From Brachionus manjavacas (taxonomy: Eukaryota > Rotifera > Eurotatoria > Ploima > Brachionidae): a stretch of DNA of 64,000 nucleotides. Location: the NCBI GenBank assembly GCA_019054805.1, contig JAHQIY010000018.1, positions 868,001 to 932,000 of the forward strand, written 5' to 3'. Below the pieces are notes generated by a model that worked only from the letters and a program-made list of their open reading frames with translations, did no database searches and had not been told where the DNA came from. Within the stretch, counting starts at the first letter, position 1. Each line of letters starts with the position of its first letter. Of this stretch, positions 20,951-30,816 are shown one piece after another. The translations under genes and the position numbers were made by a program.

Positions 20951-23832
20951 ATGCAAGCCTATCACCAAACGTTCAACCCACAGGCCTACATAGGCAACAC
21001 AAACGGCGCAGCAGCAGCAGCGGCCGCAGCAGCCTACTACCAGCAGCACAACGCAAGCAACTACGTTCTCCAGTCTCAGTACGGGCTGGCGGACACGTTT
21101 CCGTACCCGGCCAACACGCCACAAGCCTACTCGCAGTCCAATCCACCGCTGGACTACGTTTCGTACGCTGCCGCTGTGGCCACCAATCCCAACTACCACC
21201 AGGGTCAGTTTTACCAGAGCTCGGGCCAGTCCGGCACTCAGCTGACCGGCTACACGGCTCCTAGCTCCAGCATGACCGCATCCAGTCCCGACTACCAGTA
21301 CGCCAACTCTTTCCTCAATGCAGTGCAGCATCTGCAGCAAAACAACCTGCTGCAGAGCTCACCCAACAACTCCAACGCCAATTCGGACGCCACTAACAAT
21401 TCAAGCGAGCCCCTGCCAGTCAACTCTTCAACTCCCAATCTAGCGCAATCGGCTGCCAGTGTTGCCGCCGCCGCTGCTGCCGCTGCCGCAGCTGCTCTAC
21501 ATCAACAGCACCATCAGTACAACACTACCACTTCACAGACCTATTTGCTCAATCCAGCAGCCCTCAACGACACACAATTTTCTACTCTACCTGCATCGCC
21601 TCTGTCCCCCAAATCTAAAAGTAAACAATTTTAATTTAGAAAAAATTAGATTTTAGAAAAGGAAATGAAATGTAACAATTTTAGAGAATAATATTTTTGT
21701 GCCCTGATTTAATTTTATATATTTATTTGAAATTAAATTGATTAATTTCTTTACAGTTCTTGGGAGAAATTTAGCTGAAAAGTTCGTCTTATCAGAGTTT
21801 AAATTTCGGTTATGAAACTAAGAGTTATGATTTGGGACATATTTTTAAAATAAAAAAAAATCAGAGATTAAAATTAAGATAATAAAATTGTTTCCATAGA
21901 ATTTTAAGGAAATATGCAAACATGTTTAGAGTCTTGACGTGAAATTTTTTTAAATTGACTTTGACTTTAATAATCAATTTCAAGTCAAAGTTAAAATTTG
22001 AATCTATACCATTCCATGCAGTCATATGATTATTTTGCCGTTCCAACTAGTTATTTTGGCGGCCTAATAATTATTTTGCCGTTCCAACTAGTTATTTTGG
22101 CGGCCTGATAATTATTTTGCCGTTCCAACTAGTTATTGTGGCGGCCTAATGATTATTTTGCCGTTCCAACTAGTTATTTTGACGGCCTGATGATTATTTT
22201 GCCGTTCCAACTAGTTATTATGGCGGTCATATGATTATTTTGCCGTTCCAACTAGTTATTGTGGCGGCCTAATAATTATTTTGCCGTTCCAACTAGTTAT
22301 TTTGGCGGCCTGATAATTATTTTGCCGTTCCAACTATTTATTTTGACGGCCTGATGATTATTTTGCCGTTCCAACTAGTTATTTTGACGGCCTGATGATT
22401 ATTTTGCCGTTCCAACTAGTTATTGTGGCGGCCTAATGATTATTTTGCCGTTCCAACTAGTTATTTTGGCGGCCTGATAATTATTTTGCCGTTCCAACTA
22501 GTTATTTTGGCGGCCTGATAATTATTTTGCCGTTCCAACTAGTTATTTTGACGGCCTGATGATTATTTATTTCTGAGATTTCGGTTTATGATTTTGGACA
22601 CTTTATGTTTTCAGGAAATAATTTTTGTTCGGAATCAATCACCTGCTTTGATGAAACTTTCTTTATTTCATCTTTTATAATGCCAACATGATCCCTTATC
22701 CAAAATAATTCCATCTTTTAAATAATCCCATTTTTCATCTATACAATAAAGCTTATCTAGGAATAAAAAAATTTAAAATTCCTAAATATTTGTTCTCATT
22801 AAAAAAAATAAAGTTTTCAAAAAAAATTTCTGTCAAATATTTATTCTAATTTCTATTTCTAGAAGGAAAATCAAAAGGTAAAAAAGCTAGCTCGGTGCAG
22901 TCGACCACATCGATCGCACCACTCTTGTCCTCATCGCCGACATCGAACAGTGTGGCTAGTGAGCTGGAGACAGAGCGTGTGTTCGTGTGGGACCTGGACG
23001 AGACCATAATAATATTTCACTCTTTGTTGACCAGTTCGTATGCGCAACGATTCATCAAGGATCCCCAAGTGGCCATAAATCTCGGCCTGCAAATGGAAGG
23101 TCTGATATTCAGCCTGGCCGATTTGCATCTGCACTTCAATGACTTGGAAGAGTGCGACCAGGTGCACGTGGACGATGTGTCGTCGGACGACAACGGCCAG
23201 GACTTGTCCAACTACAACTTTGCCTCGGACGGCTTTCACTCGAGTGCCAACTCGAATGTGTCTATGTCGAGTGGTGTGAGAGGCGGCGTGGAGTGGATGC
23301 GCAAATTGGCCTTCAGATACAGAAAAATCAAAGAGACCTACAATGCGTATCGCAACAATGTGGCCGAGTTGCTCGGCTCGCCAAAATGCGACCAGTGGGT
23401 CCAGATAAGAAACGACATTGAGAAATTGACCGACAATTGGTTGACGCTGGCCCACCAGTCTTTGTCCATCATCAAATCAAGGCCCACAAATGTGAACGTG
23501 TTGGTCACCACCACCCAGCTGGTTCCCGCAGTCGCCAAGATACTTTTGTACGGACTGGGCGGCGTCTTCGACATTGAGAATGTGTACAGTGCGACCAAGA
23601 TCGGCAAAGAAAGCTGCTTTGAGAGGATTTCGTCACGATTTGGCCGCAAGTGCACCTATGTGGTTGTGGGAGATCGCCAAGAAGAGGAATCTGCTGCCAA
23701 ACAAGTAATTAAAGATTGAAGAAAAATCGTATAGTAACTTTTGTTTTCAAGATGAACTGGCCCTTTTGGAGAATAAACGAGCACAGAGACTTGGCTGCAT
23801 TGCATCATGCGCTAGATCTGGAATTTTTGTAA
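20951..23832 (+). CDS. eya: Eyes absent (EYA) phosphatase/transcription cofactor
   Basis: Exons 20951-21620, 22863-23704 and 23752-23832 join in phase to 530 residues. The N-terminal exon is a Tyr/Gln/Ser/Pro-rich transactivation region with two alanine runs (about residues 18-26 and 173-187). The EYA domain starts at about 259 with [20 protein letters not shown]267 and D269 are the DxD nucleophile motif of haloacid-dehalogenase Tyr phosphatases. Further conserved blocks include [20 protein letters not shown] and [37 protein letters not shown], and the final exon [20 protein letters not shown] ending LDLEFL. EYA acts with SIX proteins in the nucleus. The start at 20951 is the first ATG in the exon; the frame is open upstream to the acceptor (20914), so extra 5' coding exons cannot be excluded. 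Intron 1 holds the 41-bp repeat array. Confidence 0.95.
22024..22567. repeat. 41-bp minisatellite, 13 units, in eya intron 1
   Basis: The word GCCGTTCC recurs at 22037, 22078, 22119, 22160, 22201, 22242, 22283, 22324, 22365, 22406, 22447, 22488 and 22529, exactly 41 bp apart every time. Each unit contains GCCGTTCCAACTAGTTAT followed by TTTGGCGGCCT, an imperfect palindrome around CTAG with GCCG/CGGC ends. Variants alternate TTTTGGCGG, TTTTGACGG and TTGTGGCGG. Upstream (21925-22000) lies a TTGACTT...AAGTCAA dyad like the end of the MITE in RBM5/10 intron 7. Confidence 0.95.
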
Positions 23833-24639
23833 TCAGTAAACAGTTTTGACAGTCAAACAAGAGCTTTACAGATCTCACACGGATCTCATTTGTTTAAACA
23901 ACCGTAAAGAGTTTTGTATGTCGACTTGGACTAAATTGTTCTCTTTTTTGATTGTTCTCTCAAAGTTTTTGTTTAAATTTTTTAAGCGTTTTTAAGCTTT
24001 TATTTATTTAAAGATTGGAAAAATGATTATCTTTTCTTTTTTTGCTCATAGGCTTGGTAATCAATTAGTTTTGAGATATGTTTATAATTTCTTTTATTTT
24101 AATTTTTTTTGATTTTTTAAGTTTTTTTTACTGATCATGTAAATAGGAAATTTGATCTTTTATTTTTTTTTTTGGAAAAAAATTATTTAAATTTTTTTGC
24201 TAAGGAACATTTCACGATTAAGATTTAAATAAAAAGTTGTTGTAGATTTTAAATTTATTTGTTAAATATTTTTAAATAAAAAAAGGCCAAAAAATAATTC
24301 TCTTATTTCAGAGTTAGTTAAATGAATACGCTCAACTAAACCTACTAAACGACCTCTGATTTATGGTGTTTTAACGTAAATTCTTTTTATTTACTTAAAA
24401 CAGAATTAAAAATAATTAAAAAAAAATTAAAAGGCTGTTTAGCATCTCTCTTAGTAGTATAGATCTGTTTCTACCTCAGTTAAATTTGCTTTCATTTAGT
24501 AGTTCTTCAAAACAATTAGTAAATTATAAAAATAAGCAAATTGATGAGCTATAATAGAAAGGGGCAATATTAAACCGTCACTATTTTTAATGGAAATCTT
24601 CACTGTTTTATTAACATAAAAAAAAATTCACATGCATAC
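23833..24639. other. Intergenic, eya 3' flank
   Basis: AT-rich 3' flank of eya with polyadenylation-like AATAAA words (for example at about 24275). No gene is seen. Confidence 0.4.
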
Positions 24640-25075
24640 TTTAAATAATGGGTCTGGAGTCCAACAACTAAAGGTGATATACTTATAATCGAAAAGGTAC
24701 AACGGAAAGCGACTAAACTTCTAAGTTGTCTAAAAAATATTCCATATGAATCAAGGTTAAAGATTTTAAATTTGAGAATCATTGAAGAGAGGCGAAAAAG
24801 AGGTGATTTAATCCAAATGTACAAACTAGTTAAAGGTATGGAAAATATAAATTAATATTATTAAATTAGTATTATTAAATTAATATATTAATTACGCGAA
24901 AACAGCAACAGGACCAGTTGGTAATTTAAGAAGACATGGCAAAAGATTAGTGAGATAACGGAACAAGAACTGAAGCTTACTCGTAAGATTAAAAAATCTG
25001 TACTGAGTTATTTTTAGTTATAGCGAATTGACTTGTTCAGTCTTCTACATAATTCTGTCGGACTTTTCCTCCTAG
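24640..25075 (+). mobile_element. LINE ORF2 C-terminal fragment
   Basis: The plus strand encodes KVQRKATKLLSCLKNIPYES followed by RLKILNLRIIEERRKRGDLI and QMYKLVKG. This is clearly homologous to the copy at 46930-47110 (RIQRRATKFVSSIRNKPYES, RRKRGDLIQLYKF). A GNLRRHGKRLV peptide follows with stops. A 5'-truncated, dead insertion. Confidence 0.75.
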
Positions 25076-26544
25076 CCAAAAAACAATTAAACAATTTCTT
25101 TGAGTAAAACAACAAAGCTACTAAAGTTGAACAATGCTTTCAAACATTCTTCAAGATTCTGAAAAAAATTGATAACAAATATTTTATTATTTTATTTTAT
25201 TTTTCTTAAAGTATAAGGAATCCTTTTATTTTCTTTAATTTAACAAATATTAATTGCTAATAATTTTTTTTTTAATTTTTTTTTTATTAAATTTTTTTGT
25301 AATTAATTAAGCAATTTATTATATTTTTTTTAAAATTTATTCTTGAAGAATCCTTTTCAAAAAATCATTTAAATGAATTATTTTTTTTATTAAATAAGAA
25401 TTTATTCGAATAATTAAACCGAAACTAAAATTTACAAATACAAATTTTAACTTAATTTTTGGCTAACCAGATTTTTAGTTAAAAAATTTGTCAAGTTTAG
25501 TTTTTTTAGTTAAAAATAAGTGAAGTCTTAAGTGATCCCTTGGAATACATACGATTCAATAATAGTGTTTTTGTGAAATTTTTGCTTTTTTTTCAATTAT
25601 AAAATTTGCATACCTTTTTTTTAAATAAAAATACACACCAGCGTGTAGAAATATGTTATGCTATTTCAGAATATAAAAAACCTTTAAAATATTTAAATTT
25701 TATCATTGAATACTATTATATATTCAATGATAAAACTATATGGCTTTATTTTGTATTGATCAATTATCAAATTCATAGTGCTTAAATTAGCAATTAGAAA
25801 TCAGGAATTTTAAAATTAGAAATTTTTATTTCATTTTGAAAAATTTTGAATGAATGACTGTTTCAAGGCAACTTGAAGTTCATGATCATAATCGCATGAT
25901 CAAATCTTAATTGATTTAAATCTTAATAGTAATGATCAAATTATTTTTTTAAAATTTTTTTCAAACATTAAGCATATAATTTTATTATTTTAATTTAAAA
26001 AAAAATTATTCTAATTGATCTTCAATTGATCCTTCTAAAATCTTATTTGAAAACTTTAAAGACAAATTTAAATCAACATTAAGGTATCCAAATAATGACT
26101 TAAAATTATATTTTAATATTATTTAAAACATATTACAGAGAAACAAAATTTAATTTTGTATTGAAATTTCAATTTCATTTTATTCTTACTTCGGATAAAA
26201 ATTTTCTCACTAATTAAAGATTGAACAAATAATGTTTAATAGTGTTAGGTCATTTATTATTAAAAAATTGATTTAAAAAATTTTTTTGAGTCTTGAGATC
26301 AATTTTAAAAATCATCACTTACCCAAAATGGCCTAGAAACTGCATCATTTTTCCTTTTTTTATTGAAAATTTGTATAATATGCTTTATTTTTATTAGCAA
26401 TCGACTTTTTTATTTTTAATCTTTTCATTGTTTGATAATTCAGATCAAATTTAATTAAAATATTTTGAACATGGCAAAAAATTAAGCATATATTTTTATC
26501 AAAAATTCTATTTTTTTATTTTAAAATTTTACAATAAATTTTTT
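25076..26544. other. AT-rich intergenic sequence, nothing seen
   Basis: Long A/T homopolymer-rich DNA with no coding-like frame. One local palindrome with arms TATCATTGAATA and TATTCAATGATA lies at about 25700-25734. Confidence 0.45.
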
Positions 26545-27552
26545 TTACTTCCTCCAATTTATTTCAACTTGATCAGTTCGAAATCGCTGCGTGATAGTTG
26601 TCTTTTCCCACGGAGTCACCATTCCAACTTTAAACATCTCATAACCGGCTTGGGCAATCATGGCACCATTATCGATACAAAATCGGTCATCAGTGGCAAA
26701 AAGAATTGCATTTCTTTCTTCGCACATTTTTCTCATCATATCCTGTAGCCGCAAATTGCATCCTACACCACCTACAATGAGCACTTCTCTGGAATTGCAA
26801 TGTGACATGGCGCGCTCAGTTATTTCGACCAGCATGGCAAAAACAGTTTCCTGCAATGAATAGCACAAATCTTCTGGTGTGTATTTTTTTTGCTCTATAA
26901 GCTTAGGTCCTCTTTGTTCAATAAAACTCAACAATCCACTAAAAGAAACGTCCATACCTTTAACACAATAGGGCAATTCTAAATATTTGCTGCCCTTTTT
27001 AGCCATTTGCTCAATATTAAAGCCTGGAGATGGATCGTTGCTAAGTTTAAGCACCCTGGCAAATCTATCCAAACAATTTCCTACAGCGATGTCAATGGTT
27101 TCGCCAAAAATTCTGTATCGCTTATTCTCGTAGCTAATCACTTGTGTATTTCCGCCACTTACATACAAAACAGTCGGATTCTCAGCAGATGTGATTAGCC
27201 TGCCCATTTCAATGTGTCCTATACAATGATTAACACCAATAATTGGTTTTTGCCACAATTGAGCTAAAGTTCGTGCTACAATCGCCACTGTAAGCAAAGG
27301 AGCACCCATGCCAGGTCCTTTGGTGTAGCTTATGGCATCAATTTCTTGCGCAGTTATTTTAGCCTCTTCTAAAGCTTGCTTAGTAAGTGACAAAATGTGC
27401 TCTTTGTGATGTTTGGCTGTCTCTGATGGCATAAACCCTTGGCCTGGTGGAGTTACGTATGTGTGACGAGGGTTTGCCAAAACCTGACCATCGCGGATTA
27501 TTCCAACCCCTATTTTATTCGCACTTCCCTCGAAACCTATTATTGTTACCAT
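26545..27552 (-). CDS. OSGEP: tRNA N6-threonylcarbamoyltransferase, KEOPS subunit Kae1/OSGEP
   Basis: A single exon of 335 residues, the usual length for OSGEP. ASKHA-fold motifs are visible: [15 protein letters not shown] at the N-terminus, [11 protein letters not shown] at 76, the metal-binding [10 protein letters not shown] (H109, H113), [11 protein letters not shown] at about 129-139, and [12 protein letters not shown] near the C-terminus, whose Asp is the third metal ligand. The enzyme transfers threonylcarbamoyl to A37 of ANN-decoding tRNAs as part of KEOPS. Both terminal regions are complete. It differs from RBM5/10 and eya in having no intron. Confidence 0.95.
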   Translation of the reverse strand: MVTIIGFEGSANKIGVGIIRDGQVLANPRHTYVTPPGQGFMPSETAKHHKEHILSLTKQALEEAKITAQEIDAISYTKGPGMGAPLLTVAIVARTLAQLWQKPIIGVNHCIGHIEMGRLITSAENPTVLYVSGGNTQVISYENKRYRIFGETIDIAVGNCLDRFARVLKLSNDPSPGFNIEQMAKKGSKYLELPYCVKGMDVSFSGLLSFIEQRGPKLIEQKKYTPEDLCYSLQETVFAMLVEITERAMSHCNSREVLIVGGVGCNLRLQDMMRKMCEERNAILFATDDRFCIDNGAMIAQAGYEMFKVGMVTPWEKTTITQRFRTDQVEINWRK

Positions 27553-27832
27553 CTATAATTTTTTACCATTTTAATTTAAATATTTAACAATAAAACGCTT
27601 TTAAAATTGAGATTTTTTTTACTTTGTTATCTTGGTTTTTGTAAAGTAATAATAAAAATAATTGTTTTTTAAATATTAATGGCACTGAAAGGAACTCACA
27701 AGAAGCAATGGTAAAAGTATGTTAAATTTAATTAAATGACGATAATAATATTATTGAAAAGTGGTGACAAAGTTTTCTCTAATTGTAATAGATCTTCAAC
27801 TTTAATAAAGATTTAAAAATAATAACAAATTA
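27553..27832. other. Short upstream flank of OSGEP
   Basis: AT-rich; the OSGEP promoter should lie here, but no distinct motif is visible. Confidence 0.3.
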
Positions 27833-27840
27833 ATTTTTTT

Positions 27841-28141
27841 CAGACTTGTTTTTAAGTCACAGTTTTAAGTCCAAGTCATGATATAAATTTTTTTTTCTTT
27901 ATTAGTCAAAGCCAATGTCTTAAATTTTTTTTTCATTTTTTTAGTGAAGTTAAGTCGAGTCAACTAATTTTCTGATTTTAATAATAGTAAACTTAAATTT
28001 TTTTGGATTAAAATAAAAAATCATATTTATTTTTTAGTTTAAAAATCAGAAAATTAGTTGACTTGACTAAACTTCATTAAAAAAAAAAAATTTTAAGTTG
28101 ACTTGACTTGACTTAAGACTTGTGACTTAAACACAAGTCTG
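27841..28141. repeat. hAT-type MITE, near-complete palindrome, 8-bp target duplication
   Basis: A 301-bp element starting CAGACTTGTTTTTAAGTCAC and ending with the inverse (GTGACTTAAACACAAGTCTG). The arms continue inward for about 140 bp, for example CAACTAATTTTCTGATTTT on the left and AAAAATCAGAAAATTAGTTG on the right. It is flanked by ATTTTTTT at 27833-27840 and 28142-28149. GACTTGACTT words crowd the right arm. Same family as the elements at 15899, 32136, 55085 and 59760. Confidence 0.85.
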
Positions 28142-28149
28142 ATTTTTTT

Positions 28150-29588
28150 GATGACTAAAATTTAATACAATTTCAATTTTTAATGTTTAGCAAATTTTTT
28201 TTACAAAAAAACGACAAAAAAAGTGGTTAGAACTAGTTTTTTTTTCATTGTTGACATTCACTCATTTTTTAAATATATATTTCACTCTTTTATTTCATTT
28301 TTTTATGTAAATTTTATTCTTTTTATTTTCTAATATATTTTTCTTTTTCTTTAACTTTATTTATTTTTTGAATTTTTTTTAAATTGAAAAAGCTTTAGCT
28401 CGTCAAAGATAAACAGATAAATAAATGAAAAAAGTATTAAAATACATACAGAGGCTATTTGGAATAGCGCTTAGTCTTTCTTTTTTAATTTTTTTAAAGG
28501 TTTTTTATTCTTTTTCCTTTTTTAAAAAATCAAATAAAATAAAAAAAAGGTAAAAAAAAGGATCCAAACTAACCAGTCATATCAATAATTAAATTGTCAA
28601 ATGTGTAATTAAATTAAATATTATAAATCATAAAAAGTTTAATTATTAATTTTAATTTTAAGTAATAGTTCTCTAATCTACAAAATACCCGAATCCCTTA
28701 ACCAGGGCTCTGCCACGAACCTAACCCCGTTTAACCACGGTTATATATTTTTCCTAAAAAAAACGCTTGTTAAAAATGATTGAAAATGTTGCTTATTATT
28801 ACTAAACAACTAAATCTAGCCAAAGCGAACTTTTAAACCCATTTGATGCTTCCTTATTTTTTTAAATAATAAAGTGATTAGTTTTTGAAAAAAACTGATC
28901 ATATTCTATTGAAAAAAATAATAAATTGATCAAAAGAATATGACAATTTAATTTGTGGATATTTTTTTATTTTTATAGAAAAAAAATATCCCTCATATTT
29001 TTTTTATTTTTATAAATAAAAAATTTTCCCTCTAGAGTAATCATAATATGGTGAAATTAAAACATACACCATTTTATGATTAATTTTTTTGTTGATAAAT
29101 AGATAGTTATGAAAAATTATTTTAAATCCTATTTTCATTAAATTTGAATTTATTCAGTTATAATTGTGAGTCCATAACAAACTAAATAAATTATTAAAAA
29201 TCGAAACCAGTTGTTAAAATTTAGCACAAATTTTTCAAAATAAATAACTTAATTTTTCGATTTAATAAAAAGTCGATAATATTAATAAATTAAATTAAAT
29301 TTTGGTCTGAGAAAGCTTAATTTTTATAATTTTACAAAGATTCTTACTTTTAGATTTTTAATCAGCAAGACTATTAGATCTTAACCAATTTTTTGAACGA
29401 AAAATAAAATACAAAAATACAGAAGTAAATTGGCGTAATTTTTATTAATTTTGTTGATATAAATAACTATTTCGTACAAAAAACATGGGAAATTATAAGT
29501 TTAAATTTTTACTTTGAATAATCAATTAGACTTGTCCGATTTAGCGGTATACACTGTACTTTTGAGTCAAGTGTATATATTAAAATTA
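28150..29588. other. AT-rich intergenic with LINE-tail scrap and a GC patch
   Basis: 28390-28430 resembles the LINE 3' tail (AAAGCTTTAGCTCGT then AAATAAATG). A short GC-richer patch at 28688-28745 (AACCAGGGCTCTGCCACG) is of unknown origin. The remainder is AT-rich without a gene. Confidence 0.4.
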
Positions 29589-30485
29589 TCAATAGGCATC
29601 AGGGCCGATAAAAAAGGCCGAAAAGGCGAAGAACAAAAAGACAAAGGCGCCAACTAGGGTGACCGTACGCACTGATATTCGTTGTGAGATCATGCGACCA
29701 CCGATTACAGCCAGACCAGTGCATATGCCATGGCCCAGAGTTCCACCGAGAACAGTACCAAAAATGTTCTCGCGGGCTCCTAAGATAATAGTTGAGATTT
29801 GGGACCGGTCGCCCCACTCGGCCAAAAATGTCAGCACAAACGCCTGCAAAAACACTGGCGACATATACTTTCTGAACATCTGAACAAATTTTCTTGTCGG
29901 ATTTTTATCCTCTTCACCGCCTGTTTCCAAATTTTTGTCTTTTTCCTCCGATTCTTTGAGCTCTTCGTTAGCTTCATCGTACTCATCACTGGCGTCCGAG
30001 TTGTCCATTTGCCAACCTTCGCGCAGCATTTTGAGACCGAACAAACCAAATAGAACACTGGAGGCATAATAAGTGTAAACTCTTGGAATTACTTTGGTCA
30101 ATATGTTGCCCAATAGGGCCGAAAGCAAGGTCATTAGGCCCAAGGCGAACATTGCTCCTGAGTAAACAGTCATTCGTGGATGCTTCATGGCCATTATTGC
30201 CGCTATAAAAAATGTTTTGTCGCCAATTTCTGAAACTAGAATGACTGAAAAAGAGGCAAAAAATGCGTGAATAAATCCAAACGATGGTCCGGCATCTTTT
30301 GAGTGAAATTTTATTTCTTTTGAATTTTTTTGGTGCTTTTCCTCGGACTCCGAGGATTTGTCTTTGATTGCATTTTCTTCTTTTTTTTCCGTATTTGTCT
30401 CAGAACAATTAATTCTAACTGCATTGTCTACCACTACTACAAATAATAAAATCAGCACGAATATTTTTTTTGATTTTAAACCCAT
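29589..30485 (-). CDS. TMEM165: TMEM165/GDT1 family Golgi cation transporter
   Basis: A single exon of 298 residues, with the start at the first ATG in frame (30483-30485). Residues 1-27 form a signal peptide (KKIFVLILLFVVVVDNAV). After a charged linker comes the first UPF0016 repeat with VSEIGDKTFFIAAIMAM (E86-x-G-D-K-T91) and several membrane helices. An acidic cytosolic loop (ASDEYDEANEELKESEEKD) leads to the second repeat with LAEWGDRSQISTIILGA. Two E-x-G-D-[KR]-[ST] motifs are the family signature. GDT1 proteins move Mn2+/Ca2+ in exchange for H+ in the Golgi and support glycosylation. It is head-to-head with RBM5/10, 331 bp apart. Confidence 0.93.
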   Translation of the reverse strand: MGLKSKKIFVLILLFVVVVDNAVRINCSETNTEKKEENAIKDKSSESEEKHQKNSKEIKFHSKDAGPSFGFIHAFFASFSVILVSEIGDKTFFIAAIMAMKHPRMTVYSGAMFALGLMTLLSALLGNILTKVIPRVYTYYASSVLFGLFGLKMLREGWQMDNSDASDEYDEANEELKESEEKDKNLETGGEEDKNPTRKFVQMFRKYMSPVFLQAFVLTFLAEWGDRSQISTIILGARENIFGTVLGGTLGHGICTGLAVIGGRMISQRISVRTVTLVGAFVFLFFAFSAFFIGPDAY

Positions 30486-30816
30486 TTTTATTCTAAATAT
30501 TAATTTTTTTTTCAAAAGTATTTTTACTGACAGATATAGCGATGACGAGTGCACATGAAGAAAAAATTTTTTGTTCCAAAAATTTATTAAATAATTAGGA
30601 AAAAATAAAATTTTAATTTTTAAAAGTGTGAGCTAATAATTTTCCATGAATATATTTAGACTATCAGTACAAACTTGACAAGTAAGACAAAAAGTGTGTC
30701 GACACTAAAAAATTTCAAGTTGTCTGCTTGCACTGGGGCCGTTTGGTCTAGCGTTCAAATTAACATATAAATACTCGACTTTTCTTTTAAGATCCAAATA
30801 GTTGAATATCTTCATA
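30486..30816. promoter_or_regulatory. Bidirectional promoter between TMEM165 and RBM5/10
   Basis: 331 bp separate two divergent ATGs. 30720-30760 is locally GC-richer (GCACTGGGGCCGTTTGG). No TATA box is obvious. Shared control is inferred from spacing only. Confidence 0.4.

Noticed and set aside
22024-22567. Regular 41-bp repeat array resembling a CRISPR
   Set aside because: The units are contiguous, with no unique spacers, in an intron of an animal gene. It is a minisatellite.
29589-30554. Longer TMEM165 start 23 codons upstream
   Set aside because: It begins with GTG, not ATG; the ATG at 30485 is followed directly by the signal peptide.
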